A stretch of 64,000 nt of DNA from Actibacterium lipolyticum (GTDB lineage: Bacteria > Pseudomonadota > Alphaproteobacteria > Rhodobacterales > Rhodobacteraceae): assembly GCF_900184935.1 (NCBI RefSeq), contig NZ_FXYE01000002.1, forward strand, positions 1,541,501 to 1,605,500, read 5' to 3'. Numbering within the stretch: the first letter of the stretch is position 1; each line of letters opens with the position of its first letter. The notes under the pieces were generated by a model. That model saw nothing but the letters and a program-made list of their open reading frames with translations, had not been told where the DNA came from and did not search any database. A program made the translations under genes and the position numbers. Positions 38,153 through 47,569 of the stretch are shown here, piece by piece.

Positions 38153-40017
38153 TCGGCTGCTTCCTCTGCCCCGATAAACCCGCCGGACTGCCGTTCCCAA
38201 TATCGGGCGTAAAGGCCGCCGTGGGCCAACAGTTCGGAATGCGTGCCTTGCTCGACGATGCGCCCGTCGTCAAGCACCACGATGCGGTCCATCTGCGAAA
38301 TCGTTGAAAGCCGATGCGCAATTGCCAACACCGTTTTGCCAACCATCACGCGGGTCAATGCCTCTTGAATAGAGGCTTCCACCTCGGAATCGAGCGCCGA
38401 AGTCGCCTCGTCCAGCACCAGAATTGGCGCGTTTTTCAGGAACGCACGCGCCAAGGCGATGCGTTGCCGCTGACCACCGGACAGCTTCACGCCCCGCTCG
38501 CCCAAGAACGCGTCATAGCCGGTGTTTCCCTTGAAATCCTCCAGCCCCAAGATGAAATCATGTGCTTCTGCCTGCTTTGCAGCGCGGATGACCTCTTCCT
38601 CGGTCGCATCTGGGGCGCCGTACAGGATGTTGTCGCGCGCGGTCCGGTTAAACATCGCGGTTTCCTGTGTCACCATCGCGATCTGGCGGCGCAGGCTTTC
38701 CTGCGTCACATTGCGGATATCGGTTCCATCAATCAAGATTGCACCGTTTTCGGTGTCATAGAGCCGCAATAGGCACGAAACCAACGTCGATTTACCCGCG
38801 CCGGACGCACCTACGATGCCCAGCTTTTCGCCGGGGTTGATTGTCAGATTGATCCCCTCAACCCCGCCCGCTTGCCGGCCATAGGCGAAAGAAACATCGT
38901 CAAAGGTGATCTGCCCCTTGGGGCGCGCCATATCAACCGCACCGGACGCATCCGTAAGCGCGTGCGGCGGGGTCAGGGTTTTCATTCCATTCTCAATCTC
39001 GCCGATATGGGAATACATCCCCATCAGCGAAAAGCTGACCCAGCCCGTCATCTGCGAAATGCGCAGCGTCACCGTACCCGTTGCCGCGATCTGGCCGGTC
39101 GATGCTTCGCCGATCGTCCACAGGTAAAGAGTGGTTCCAACAACCGTCAGCGGCAAAATCCCCGCCAAAACGATCAGCAAAAACCGGAACGTGGACGAGA
39201 TATAGCCAAATTCCAACGCGCGTTTGCGGAACGATTTCATCGCGCCAATGGCAGCCTGATCCTCAAACTCGGAATGGGCGAACAGCTTGACCGTTCGCAT
39301 GTTCGAAATCGTATCGACAACCTGCCCCGAAACTTCGGCCCGTGCGCCTGCCCGCGCCGCCGAACGCTTGCGGATGCGGGGCATGAAGAACGTGATGAAC
39401 CGTAGATATACCGCGATCCAGATGAACAAGATCAACGCGATCCGCCAATCAATGGCAGACAAAAACACCGCCGCCGACACAACCGAGGCAAGCGCGAAAA
39501 TCAGCGTGTTGATACCATCCACGGTGATATCGGTGATCGCCCGCGAAACCTGCATCTGTTTTTGCGCGATGCGGCCTGCGAAATCGTTGTCAAAAAACGT
39601 CACCGCCTGTCCCATCGTCCAGCGGTGCAGGCGCGACAGGATAAGCGGGTTCAAATTTGGCCCAATCGCAATGGATTGAAGCGATGACATGCCCCCAGCG
39701 ATGGCCGGGCGAATAATGACCAGAAATACCCCGCAACCGATAAACAGCCAAAAGTGCGTGGAAAACAGACCTTCTGGGCCGTTCTCTAGGGCGGTATCGA
39801 TGACATGGCCCAACAGGAACGCCGACAAAATCTCCATCAAACCGTTCAGGATAGAAACGCCAGCCGCAAAGATCAGCAGCGGGTATGCCCCACGCAGCGC
39901 CCACAGGATGAACCGCATCAACGTCTGCGGCGGCGGGCCATCAGCACGGGCAAACGGTTCGATCAAGTCGGCAAGGCGGGTCAAACCTACGCGTTGAATC
40001 GCATCATTGAATGTCAT
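38149..40017 (-). CDS. ABC exporter half-transporter, subunit B
   Basis: Fused membrane and ATPase protein, 622 residues. Seen: N-terminal six-helix membrane domain (about residues 40-330); ATPase domain with Walker A GASGAGKSTLVS, Q-loop MVTQETAMF, signature KLSGGQRQRIALARA, Walker B ILVLDEATSALDSE and H-loop AHRLST. All ATPase motifs are canonical. Translated directly after the partner gene (ATGA overlap at 40014-40017), so the two probably form a heterodimer. Substrate unknown; MsbA-like lipid or drug exporters are the nearest class. Confidence 0.93.
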   Translation of the reverse strand: MTFNDAIQRVGLTRLADLIEPFARADGPPPQTLMRFILWALRGAYPLLIFAAGVSILNGLMEILSAFLLGHVIDTALENGPEGLFSTHFWLFIGCGVFLVIIRPAIAGGMSSLQSIAIGPNLNPLILSRLHRWTMGQAVTFFDNDFAGRIAQKQMQVSRAITDITVDGINTLIFALASVVSAAVFLSAIDWRIALILFIWIAVYLRFITFFMPRIRKRSAARAGARAEVSGQVVDTISNMRTVKLFAHSEFEDQAAIGAMKSFRKRALEFGYISSTFRFLLIVLAGILPLTVVGTTLYLWTIGEASTGQIAATGTVTLRISQMTGWVSFSLMGMYSHIGEIENGMKTLTPPHALTDASGAVDMARPKGQITFDDVSFAYGRQAGGVEGINLTINPGEKLGIVGASGAGKSTLVSCLLRLYDTENGAILIDGTDIRNVTQESLRRQIAMVTQETAMFNRTARDNILYGAPDATEEEVIRAAKQAEAHDFILGLEDFKGNTGYDAFLGERGVKLSGGQRQRIALARAFLKNAPILVLDEATSALDSEVEASIQEALTRVMVGKTVLAIAHRLSTISQMDRIVVLDDGRIVEQGTHSELLAHGGLYARYWERQSGGFIGAEEAAE

Positions 40018-41858
40018 TCTGCCGCTTCCTCTGTTCCAAGAAATCCGCCTGATTGTCGTTCCCAGAAACGGGAATAAAGCCCGCCGCTTGCCAACAATTC
40101 CTGGTGGTTTCCTTCTTCAACGATGCGCCCGTCGTCCAGCACAACGATCCTGTCCATATGCGCAATCGTCGAAAGACGATGCGCAATGGCGATCACGGTC
40201 TTGCCTTCCATCACCCCGTAAAGGGTATCCAGAATGGCAGCTTCGACTTCGGAATCTAGCGCGCTTGTCGCTTCGTCCAACACCAAAATTGGCGCGTCTT
40301 TCAAAATGACCCGCGCAAGCGCGACCCTCTGGCGTTGCCCGCCGGAAAGTTTCACGCCCCGCTCGCCGACATGCGCATCATATCCGCGCCGTCCTTTGGG
40401 ATCTTCCAGATCAAGGATGAAATCATGCGCCTCGGCCCGCTTGGCTGCGGCGACCATCTGATCTTCGCTTGCGTCGGGGCGGCCGTAAAGGATGTTGTCC
40501 CGCACCGAGCGATGCAAAAGCGAGCTGTCTTGGCTGACCATCCCGATATTCTTTCGCAGGCTATCCTGCGTGACATCGGTGATGTTCTGCCCGTCGATCA
40601 ACACCGCGCCCTTCTCGGCATCGTAAAACCGCAAAAGCAGCTTCACGAGGGTGGATTTCCCGGCACCCGAACGCCCGATCAGCCCCACTTTTTCGCCGGG
40701 CTTCAGTGTTAAATTGACACCCTCCAGCCCGCCACTTTCACGTCCATAGTGGTGTGTTAGAGCCTTAAATTCGACCATACCTTTCGTCACCGACAGCGGT
40801 GCCGCGCCGGGGCTATCGACCAGTTTCACCGGCTGCGCGATCGTTTCCATCCCTTCGGACACAACCCCCAGATTGCGGAAGAAAGAGGTCAGCGCCCACA
40901 TGATCCAGCCGGTCATCGCGTTCAGCCGCAGGGTCAGGGCCGTCGCCGCTGCCACAACGCCCACGCTGGCCAATCCCTGCATCCACAAGGCAACCGCCCA
41001 ACCCACCACGCCAACGATCAGCCAACCGTTAATGGCCGTCAGCGCAACGTCCATCGTGGTGAAGATGCGCATTTCCTTGAAAAAGGTCTGGCGGGTGTTT
41101 TCGATGCTTTCTTTGGCGTAGTTCAGTTCCTGATCATGATGCGCGAACATCTTGACCGAATGGATATTGGTATAGCTGTCCACAACGCGCCCGGTGACTT
41201 CGCTGCGGGCATCCGAAGATGCTTTGGACGCGGGCCCGACCCGCTTCATCGTCCAGCGCACCAAAAGGCCGTAAAGCGTGACCCAAATCAGCATCGGCAC
41301 GGCAAGCCGTATGTCGGCACCCCCCAACAGAACAATCGCCCCCACCAGATAGGCCAGCGCAAAGGTGATCGCGTCAAAGACCTGAAAGATCACCTCGCCC
41401 GCAGCGGGCGGGGTCTGCATGATGCGGTTGGCGATACGCCCGGCAAAGTCATCCTCGAACCAACCAACGGATTGGCGCAGGACATGCCCGTGGGAACGCC
41501 AACGGATCAGCGTCCCGAAATTCGGCAAGATGGAATTATTAAGCAGCGCCACGTTCAGCCCGTGCATCACCGGACGGACCAGCAGGATGAACAGCGCCAC
41601 AAGCACCAGTTCCAGACCATGCGCGCGCCACATGTCGGCGGGGTTATCTTCCGACAACAGGTTCACCAATCGACCCATGTAGGAAATCAGCCAAATCTCC
41701 ATCGCGGCGACGATGACAGACACCAACGCGGTATAGACAAACACGCGCTTAAAGGGTTGCGCGTATTCTTTCAGAAACGGCCAAAGCCGTTGGGGCGGAT
41801 GATCGCTTTCCTTATACGGTGTATAAGGATCAACGAGGCGTTCGAAGAAACCTAACAC
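40014..41858 (-). CDS. ABC exporter half-transporter, subunit A
   Basis: Paralogue of the following gene, 614 residues. Seen: membrane domain about residues 30-330; ATPase with Walker A GRSGAGKSTLVKLLLRFYD, Q-loop MVSQDSSLL, signature KLSGGQRQRVALARV, Walker B ILVLDEATSALDSE and AHRLST. Both members have consensus sites, unlike asymmetric heterodimers such as TM287/288. GTG start at 41858 with a weak ribosome-binding site. First gene of a three-gene coupled unit with subunit B and the RNA methyltransferase. Confidence 0.93.
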   Translation of the reverse strand: MLGFFERLVDPYTPYKESDHPPQRLWPFLKEYAQPFKRVFVYTALVSVIVAAMEIWLISYMGRLVNLLSEDNPADMWRAHGLELVLVALFILLVRPVMHGLNVALLNNSILPNFGTLIRWRSHGHVLRQSVGWFEDDFAGRIANRIMQTPPAAGEVIFQVFDAITFALAYLVGAIVLLGGADIRLAVPMLIWVTLYGLLVRWTMKRVGPASKASSDARSEVTGRVVDSYTNIHSVKMFAHHDQELNYAKESIENTRQTFFKEMRIFTTMDVALTAINGWLIVGVVGWAVALWMQGLASVGVVAAATALTLRLNAMTGWIMWALTSFFRNLGVVSEGMETIAQPVKLVDSPGAAPLSVTKGMVEFKALTHHYGRESGGLEGVNLTLKPGEKVGLIGRSGAGKSTLVKLLLRFYDAEKGAVLIDGQNITDVTQDSLRKNIGMVSQDSSLLHRSVRDNILYGRPDASEDQMVAAAKRAEAHDFILDLEDPKGRRGYDAHVGERGVKLSGGQRQRVALARVILKDAPILVLDEATSALDSEVEAAILDTLYGVMEGKTVIAIAHRLSTIAHMDRIVVLDDGRIVEEGNHQELLASGGLYSRFWERQSGGFLGTEEAAE

Positions 41859-41908
41859 GAGACAATGCTTTCAGCGGGTGCCGCGCAGATATACTCCGGC
41901 AGCCCCTA

Positions 41909-42505
41909 TCAGTCGAGAAACAGTAATATGACGCAGGCGGCAATCAGACCGCCCATGGTGTAGTTAAACATACGCAGCCGCAGTTCGCTATTTACCCAAC
42001 GGGTAATCGCCTGACCGGCCAAAGCCCAGCTTGTGGCCGACCCCAAGCCCGCCACAACGAAGACCCCCGCCACGATCAGCGCTGAATTCAGGGGGGCGTT
42101 GCCCGATACAAACTGCGTGGTTACCGCAATCGCCATCGACCACCCTTTTGGGTTGATCCATTGAAAGCCTGCGGCCTCCAAGAACGAAAAAGGACGCGGC
42201 TCTCCGGAAACTGTGCCTATTCCACCTGAATTGGCCACTTTCCAAGCCACCCACAACAACAGCGCGGCCCCACCCCAACGCAAAACCTCTCGCAATAGGG
42301 TGCTTTCGGCAAAGATTTGGGCCAAGAAAAATCCAACGATGAACATCATCAGCGAAAAGCCCAGCGCGATACCCAAGATATGCGGGATCGTGCGCTGGAA
42401 TCCAAAATTCACAGCCGAATTTGCAACCAGCGCGTTGTTAGGGCCCGGTGTCCAAGCCGCCGTGAAGGCAAGTGTGATGAGTGCAAGAAACGTATCAAGC
42501 TGCAT
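41909..42505 (-). CDS. LysE/RhtB-family exporter
   Basis: Small membrane exporter of amino acids or related compounds, 198 residues. Seen: about six hydrophobic segments; the family motif AAWTPGPNNALVANSAVNFG near residues 15-34; and FQWINPKGWSMAIAVTTQF. The start is ATG at 42505 (MQLDTFLALIT), typical of the family. Substrate cannot be read from the sequence. Upstream region (52 bases) separates it from cca on the same strand. Confidence 0.92.
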   Translation of the reverse strand: MQLDTFLALITLAFTAAWTPGPNNALVANSAVNFGFQRTIPHILGIALGFSLMMFIVGFFLAQIFAESTLLREVLRWGGAALLLWVAWKVANSGGIGTVSGEPRPFSFLEAAGFQWINPKGWSMAIAVTTQFVSGNAPLNSALIVAGVFVVAGLGSATSWALAGQAITRWVNSELRLRMFNYTMGGLIAACVILLFLD

Positions 42506-42557
42506 GTCAAATATCCTGGTGGCTGACCCTGAATGGGGTCGCTTCAATGCTACCAGT

Positions 42558-43709
42558 TCAGGACAGAAGCTTATCCTTTCCCAAGCTGAACCCAGATGCA
42601 ACCCATCGGGCCTCAAGCTCTTTCAAATGTGCGCCAAGCGCCGCGCCGGAATAGGCCGGCATCAGATCGGCGGCTTTAATCGGGAACGTGGCAGCAGCGC
42701 CGGTGGCGACATCGCTTTCCCAACCCTCGGGCATCTGGGTTTCGAATATCGCGCTGCGCAAAAGCAAAACATCGCGCGCGCCATCAACGCCAAAGTAATG
42801 GCCCAGCGCCGCTGGGGCCTGCATGTTTTCGATCCCGTCGCGCAATCGCGCCAAACGCCGCGCGTCGTCCCGGCTTAGACGGAGCTTTTTGGGCAGGTCT
42901 TCGCCACCGATTACCGCAAGTCTGCGGATCGCATCCGGTTCCACACCAAGCTGCTGTTCCATGTGAACCAGTATCGGCAGGGGCTTTGCGTCTGCTCCGG
43001 GTACGGCTTGCATCAAAACGCCCGCCTGCGCCATTGAGGCGACACTTGGCGCGGGGTCCGGTGCCCCCAACAGCTTCTTAACCTCGGCTCCAATACGCTC
43101 TTTCGACAGGGCGGCGATGCCGGTCGCGTTTTCGGCACATGCCGCCAGCCCGTCAGCATCAAGCCCGGCTTTTGCGTCGCCGTACCACGCGTGAAACCGA
43201 AAGAAACGCAGGATACGAAGGTAATCTTCTTTGATCCGCGCCTCGGCATCGTCAATAAACCGAACCCGCCGCGCCTGAAGGTCGGTCAGACCACCCAGCG
43301 GGTCAATTACGTCACCCTCGGGCGTTGCATAGAGGGCGTTCATGGTAAAATCGCGCCGGTGCGCGTCTTCCTCGGCGCTGTCGGCATAGGCGACGACTGC
43401 GCGGCGGCCATCTGTTTCAACATCCCGGCGAAAGGTCGTTACCTCATGCGGGACGTGGTTTGAAACGATGGTCACTGTGCCATGGTCGATGCCAGTGGGA
43501 ATTGCGTGCAACCCTGCATCCTTGGCCAACTTTACAACAGTTTCCGGCCGCGCGTCCGTCGCGATGTCGATATCGTTCACCGACAGGTTAAACAGCGCAT
43601 TGCGCACACAACCCCCAACAAACAGTGCCTGAAAGCCAGCGCCTGTCAGCATCGCGCAAACGGCCTGCGTTTCGGGTGCCGCCACCCAATCGTCGGTCAG
43701 CTGCGTCAC
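42558..43709 (-). CDS. cca: CCA tRNA nucleotidyltransferase (class II)
   Basis: Adds or repairs the 3' CCA end of tRNA, 383 residues. Seen: nucleotidyltransferase motif FVGGCVRNALF with the metal carboxylates in NDIDIATDA (about residues 27-50); RRDFTMNALYATPEGDVIDP; RIKEDYLRILRFFRFHAWYG, the template region; helical C-terminal domain. GTG at 43709 overlaps the Nudix stop (GTGA), so translation is coupled. A poly(A) polymerase is the main alternative, but the protein lacks the basic C-terminus typical of PcnB. Confidence 0.94.
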   Translation of the reverse strand: MTQLTDDWVAAPETQAVCAMLTGAGFQALFVGGCVRNALFNLSVNDIDIATDARPETVVKLAKDAGLHAIPTGIDHGTVTIVSNHVPHEVTTFRRDVETDGRRAVVAYADSAEEDAHRRDFTMNALYATPEGDVIDPLGGLTDLQARRVRFIDDAEARIKEDYLRILRFFRFHAWYGDAKAGLDADGLAACAENATGIAALSKERIGAEVKKLLGAPDPAPSVASMAQAGVLMQAVPGADAKPLPILVHMEQQLGVEPDAIRRLAVIGGEDLPKKLRLSRDDARRLARLRDGIENMQAPAALGHYFGVDGARDVLLLRSAIFETQMPEGWESDVATGAAATFPIKAADLMPAYSGAALGAHLKELEARWVASGFSLGKDKLLS

Positions 43710-44308
43710 TGGGCGATCCTTTCGGTAAGGCCACGCAAGATCCGCGCCGTCGCGCCCCAAATGTAATACGGACCATAAGGGACGGTGTAATAGTACCGCG
43801 TTTGTCCGCGCCATTGGCGGGACTGAACCGAAAACTGGCGTGGGTCGGTCACGTGCGCCAGCGGCACATTGAAAACCTCTTCAACCTCACCAGCTTCTGG
43901 GACGGGCACAAAAGGGGCTTTGATCCGGGCCAAAACAGGCGTGACGATGAACCCGGTGACGGTTTCGTGGCTGTTCAGCGTTCCCATCACATCGACAGAG
44001 TTGGGATTCAGGCCCACCTCTTCTGACGCTTCGCGCAAGGCCGCATCAATCGGGCCACCGTCAACATCATCCTGCTTGCCACCCGGAAACGCGATTTGAC
44101 CGGGATGATGTTTAAGCCGCGAAGAACGTTTGGTCAGCACCACCTCTAACCCGTTGATGCCGTCCTGAATGGCCACCAACACCGCCGCCGGGCGCAACAC
44201 GCGGCCCTCGGGTGGTTTATATTGAGGGTTCAGGTCAAAGTCAGAAGACGCGCCGCCCGTCATGGACAGCGCGCGTTCTATACGGATGAGCGGGTCAACC
44301 TTTGTCAC
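43706..44308 (-). CDS. Nudix CoA pyrophosphatase (NudL-type)
   Basis: Nudix hydrolase of 200 residues, expected to cleave CoA and its derivatives. Seen: the CoA-family signature LTKRSSRLKHHPGQIAFPGG immediately before a Nudix box (GGKQDDVDGGPIDAALREAS, then EEVGL), and C-terminal YYYTVPYGPYYIWGATA, which fits the NudL group. GTG start at 44308 with GAGGAG seven bases upstream; it overlaps the end of hslO by 14 bases and the start of cca by 4. Confidence 0.93.
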   Translation of the reverse strand: MTKVDPLIRIERALSMTGGASSDFDLNPQYKPPEGRVLRPAAVLVAIQDGINGLEVVLTKRSSRLKHHPGQIAFPGGKQDDVDGGPIDAALREASEEVGLNPNSVDVMGTLNSHETVTGFIVTPVLARIKAPFVPVPEAGEVEEVFNVPLAHVTDPRQFSVQSRQWRGQTRYYYTVPYGPYYIWGATARILRGLTERIAQ

Positions 44309-45296
44309 CCGCGCTCTCCTCGGCTTCGAAGCCAACGGTCTTTGGGTCAAGGTCATAGTGGGCGCCGCAGAACTGACAGTCGGCGGTTACGCGACCCTCT
44401 TCTGTGGTCATGTGGCCAATGTCCTTCGCCGAATAGATGGAAAGGCTTTCGCGCACGCGGTCCTCTGAACAGGTGCAGCCAAAGCCGACAGCCTGTGCGT
44501 CAAACACACGGGGTTCTTCTTCGTGGAACAGGCGCACCAGCAGATCCGTTGGGTGAACGGTTGGGCCGACAAGCTCCATCTCTTCGACGGTATCAAGCAG
44601 GGTGTTGGCACGGGTCCAGTTTTCTTCGGCATCGCCAGACAGGATGTCAGAAGGTTTCAACAGCCCCTCTTCGCCGGTGCCGCCTTCGTTCGCCATCAGC
44701 GGCGATGCTTCTGGCATGACCTGCAACATCACACCCCCAGCGCGCCAATGTTCTGGCTGACCGGGCAATTGCGAGCGGCCAAAGCTAAGCTCAAACCGGG
44801 TTGGCAGCTGTTCTGATTGGGCGAAATAGGTCTCTGCGCAGGCGGAAAGCGACCCGCCAGCGATGGGGGTGATGCCTTGATAGGGAACCATGCCTTCGCC
44901 CTGATCGATCAGGATGGCAAAGTATCCCTTACCGATCTGATCGAAACCGGGGTCGGACAGCGACAGCCGATCCTTGTCATAGCTGGCATAGGCGCGAATA
45001 CGCGCTGGTTTGCCATCGGCGGTCGGCCCGTAATAATCGGTCGCGATCAACCGCGCAGGGCCATCCCCGCGGATTTGCAATGACAATTTCCAACGCAGCT
45101 TAATGGTTTGTCCGATCAGCGCGGTCAGCAATGCGGCCTCTGCCACCAATGCTTCGATGACGGGCGGATAGTCGTGCTGTTCCAGAACCTGATCTAACAC
45201 GCCATCCAAGCGTGCGACCCGGCCACGAACATCGCTCCGGTCAAGCTGAAAGGGAAGGACGGTATCGTCCCAAGCGATTTGAGATCCGAGTGACAT
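44295..45296 (-). CDS. hslO: Hsp33 redox-regulated chaperone
   Basis: Holdase activated when its zinc-bound cysteines are oxidised. Seen: 333 residues; N-terminal folded domain (about 1-260) and C-terminal redox switch with FGCTCSEDRV and DCQFCGAHY (CxC and CxxC, all four Cys present). ATG at 45296 preferred because AAGGAAA lies just upstream; an in-frame ATG ten codons earlier is possible. First gene of hslO-Nudix-cca. No RpoH-type promoter was recognised in front. Confidence 0.96.
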   Translation of the reverse strand: MSLGSQIAWDDTVLPFQLDRSDVRGRVARLDGVLDQVLEQHDYPPVIEALVAEAALLTALIGQTIKLRWKLSLQIRGDGPARLIATDYYGPTADGKPARIRAYASYDKDRLSLSDPGFDQIGKGYFAILIDQGEGMVPYQGITPIAGGSLSACAETYFAQSEQLPTRFELSFGRSQLPGQPEHWRAGGVMLQVMPEASPLMANEGGTGEEGLLKPSDILSGDAEENWTRANTLLDTVEEMELVGPTVHPTDLLVRLFHEEEPRVFDAQAVGFGCTCSEDRVRESLSIYSAKDIGHMTTEEGRVTADCQFCGAHYDLDPKTVGFEAEESAGDKG

Positions 45297-45372
45297 GGGG
45301 TTTCCTTGAGCGCCTTTGGTTGGCATACCGCGACTATATAGTGGGCACAACCGGCACACCAAGGGGGCAAGT

Positions 45373-45816
45373 ATGATCAGACGGTTTGGTGGTACGGTCG
45401 AAAGCGGCCGAAAATACAAATTGCGCCATGGGGTTTACGCTATTTTGCCGCTGAAGTCTTCGCTGTTGGTAACTTACCAAAATGCTCCGGTTCCCGAATT
45501 CCAACTGCCCGGCGGCGGGATCGACCCGGGCGAATCGCCTTTGGCCGCCCTGCACCGCGAGGTGTTTGAAGAAACCGGATGGCGCGTCGCACCCGTGCGT
45601 CGGCTGGGTGCTTTTCGGCGTTTCACCTTTATGCCCGACTATGACATCTGGGCCGAAAAGATGTGCCATATCTATCTGGCGCGCCCTATTCGCCCTCATG
45701 GGCCACCAACAGAACCGGGCCACACGGCGGTTTTTCTTCCTATGGAACAAGCCGCCGACCAGCTTGGAAATAGTGGCGATCGGCATTTCGTTTCGACGTT
45801 TTGCAAGCAGGTTTAA
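45373..45816 (+). CDS. Nudix hydrolase, substrate unknown
   Basis: 147 residues. Seen: a complete Nudix box (GGGIDPGESPLAALHREVFE followed by ETG) near residues 50-72, and LPGGGIDPGE context; basic N-terminus (MIRRFGGTVESGRKYKLRHG). ATG at 45373 follows GGGGG. Divergent from hslO. It shares its last four bases (TTAA) with the convergent phosphatase gene. The family is too varied to name a substrate by eye. Confidence 0.88.
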   Translation: MIRRFGGTVESGRKYKLRHGVYAILPLKSSLLVTYQNAPVPEFQLPGGGIDPGESPLAALHREVFEETGWRVAPVRRLGAFRRFTFMPDYDIWAEKMCHIYLARPIRPHGPPTEPGHTAVFLPMEQAADQLGNSGDRHFVSTFCKQV

Positions 45817-47093
45817 CGAACTTCCGGGCCGCCGTATTCCAACAGGACGGCGGACACATCATCATTCAACGGCGCCGTCGTGCGCCGCTGGGTGAGCCGC
45901 CAAAACATATCGTCCAGCACCTCTGAGGCAGCGGAATCGCCGCAATCGCACAGCAATTGTTCAAGGCCTTCCTCTTCCAGCATCTGGCCGTCATCGCACT
46001 CGGCTTCGGTGAACCCGTCCGAACAAATCAGGATGCGGTCACCTACAGACAAGGTGACATCAAAACACTGGTATTCTGCGCCGCTGACCAGCCCAACCGG
46101 AACGCCACCGGCGCCGATGAATTCAACACTGCCGTCTGCGCGTTGGACCATTGGATGGGGATGGCCGGCCTGCACCATACGCAAGTGGCCCGTCGTTAGG
46201 TCCGCAATGCCGTAGACCATGGTAAAATATTCCTCCACGCCGGTGTCTGACAAAAGCCGCTCGTTCAAAACGCGCGCGACGTGGTTTGGCTGAAGCAACG
46301 CAAAGAACCGGGAAAAACGTTTCTCTACGGCTATGTTTTGCTCCAGAAATTTTCCGCTTAGATAACCTGCCAGCCGCGCTGTCATCAGTGCGGATGTAAT
46401 GCCGTGCCCCGATACATCGATGTTGTAAAACGCCAACCTGTTAGGCCCCGGGGAAAACGCACCGACAAGGTCGCCACCAACATGGCCACAAGGTTTCATC
46501 AGCATGGAAACTGTCGTCGGTCCGAATTCGAAAAACCGATCTGGTACCAGCGATTCCTGAATTTTTCGCGCTTGGATAAGATCCCGATCAATCGTGTCGT
46601 AAAGGCCCTGAAGTTCATCCAGTGCCGCCCCGATCAGTTTGTTCTTTTCGTGCAGCTCCTGTTCCATCCTCAGGACCCGCTCGCCCGATTTCAGGCGGGC
46701 GCGCAGTTCGCTTGAATTCACCGGCTTGGTCAGAAAATCATCCGCCCCAACCTCTAACCCATTCACGATCTCACCGGTTTCAGACTTGGAGGTTAGCAGG
46801 ATAAAATAGCCATAACTGGCCCGCTTTGACGCGCGGAACCGTTTGCAAAACTCTATCCCGTTCATTCCGGGCATCATCCAGTCGCTTATGATGAAATCAA
46901 CGGCACTGTCCGCGCATATTTCAAGCGCCTCTGCGCCAGACGCAGCTTCCAAAACCGAATAGCCCCACTTGGCCACCAAGGCGCGCAAAATCCGCCGCTG
47001 AACGCGGCTGTCGTCAACCAACAGCACCGTTTGCCCAGCCCTAGGCCGGGGCGCGGTGGGAGCCTTCATATTTGAAATAACAGGTAACGACAC
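45813..47093 (-). CDS. Response regulator fused to PP2C-like (SpoIIE) serine phosphatase
   Basis: 426 residues. Seen: receiver domain residues 20-140 with the acidic pocket VLLVDDSRV, phospho-acceptor Asp in FIISDWMMPGMNG, Thr/Ser in ILLTSKSE and Lys in FLTKPVN; a coiled linker (MEQELHEKNKLIGAALDEL); then a SpoIIE/RsbU phosphatase domain with HVGGDLVGAF, YNIDVSGHGITSAL and ICSDGFTEAE plus LNDDVSAVLL. Similar proteins control partner-switching (anti-anti-sigma) modules. No sigma, anti-sigma or STAS gene is in the window. GTG start; ATG at 47069 is an alternative. Divergent from the Hpt gene. Confidence 0.9.
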   Translation of the reverse strand: MSLPVISNMKAPTAPRPRAGQTVLLVDDSRVQRRILRALVAKWGYSVLEAASGAEALEICADSAVDFIISDWMMPGMNGIEFCKRFRASKRASYGYFILLTSKSETGEIVNGLEVGADDFLTKPVNSSELRARLKSGERVLRMEQELHEKNKLIGAALDELQGLYDTIDRDLIQARKIQESLVPDRFFEFGPTTVSMLMKPCGHVGGDLVGAFSPGPNRLAFYNIDVSGHGITSALMTARLAGYLSGKFLEQNIAVEKRFSRFFALLQPNHVARVLNERLLSDTGVEEYFTMVYGIADLTTGHLRMVQAGHPHPMVQRADGSVEFIGAGGVPVGLVSGAEYQCFDVTLSVGDRILICSDGFTEAECDDGQMLEEEGLEQLLCDCGDSAASEVLDDMFWRLTQRRTTAPLNDDVSAVLLEYGGPEVR

Positions 47094-47233
47094 ATCATGG
47101 CCCGTTCTGGGTGCAGTTACACCGGTGCTAAGCGCTGCGTGTTAACGGCCCGTGAATCATTTCAGCAAAATCTGATCATAACTTGTTAACTCCTGGCCCC
47201 TAGGTTTTGACCTATGAGGTTTAGGAGTCATTG

Positions 47234-47569
47234 ATGATTGATTGGATTCGCGTTTCCGAGCTTCAGGCAGAAGTTGGCAGCGAAGCGTTCGGCGAAGTCG
47301 TCGAAATGTTTCTGGAGGAGGTCGAAGAGGTCACCGAACGGCTTGTAACCTCGCCAGACCAAGCGGCGCTTAGCGATGATCTGCATTTCCTGAAAGGCTC
47401 TGCCCTTAGCCTGGGTTTCGCGCAATTTGCCGACATGTGCCACGACGGTGAAAAGCGCGTGGCGTCACAAGGCGCCGCCGCTGTCGATGTCAGCGCGTTG
47501 GTCGAATGCTACACCCTGTCGAAAACGCAATTCCTGACCAAATTGGCCAAGGCAAGCGCAGCTGCCTAA
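47234..47569 (+). CDS. Stand-alone Hpt (histidine phosphotransfer) domain protein
   Basis: 111 residues forming one four-helix Hpt domain. Seen: phospho-accepting His51 in DLHFLKGSALSLGF, the expected HxLKGS pattern; acidic helices before it (VVEMFLEEVEEVTERL). ATG 47234 sits six bases behind AGGAG. Divergent from the response-regulator/phosphatase gene (140 bases between), which is a plausible partner for phosphotransfer. No histidine kinase is nearby. Shares four bases (CTAA) with the convergent ilvA stop. Confidence 0.9.
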   Translation: MIDWIRVSELQAEVGSEAFGEVVEMFLEEVEEVTERLVTSPDQAALSDDLHFLKGSALSLGFAQFADMCHDGEKRVASQGAAAVDVSALVECYTLSKTQFLTKLAKASAAA

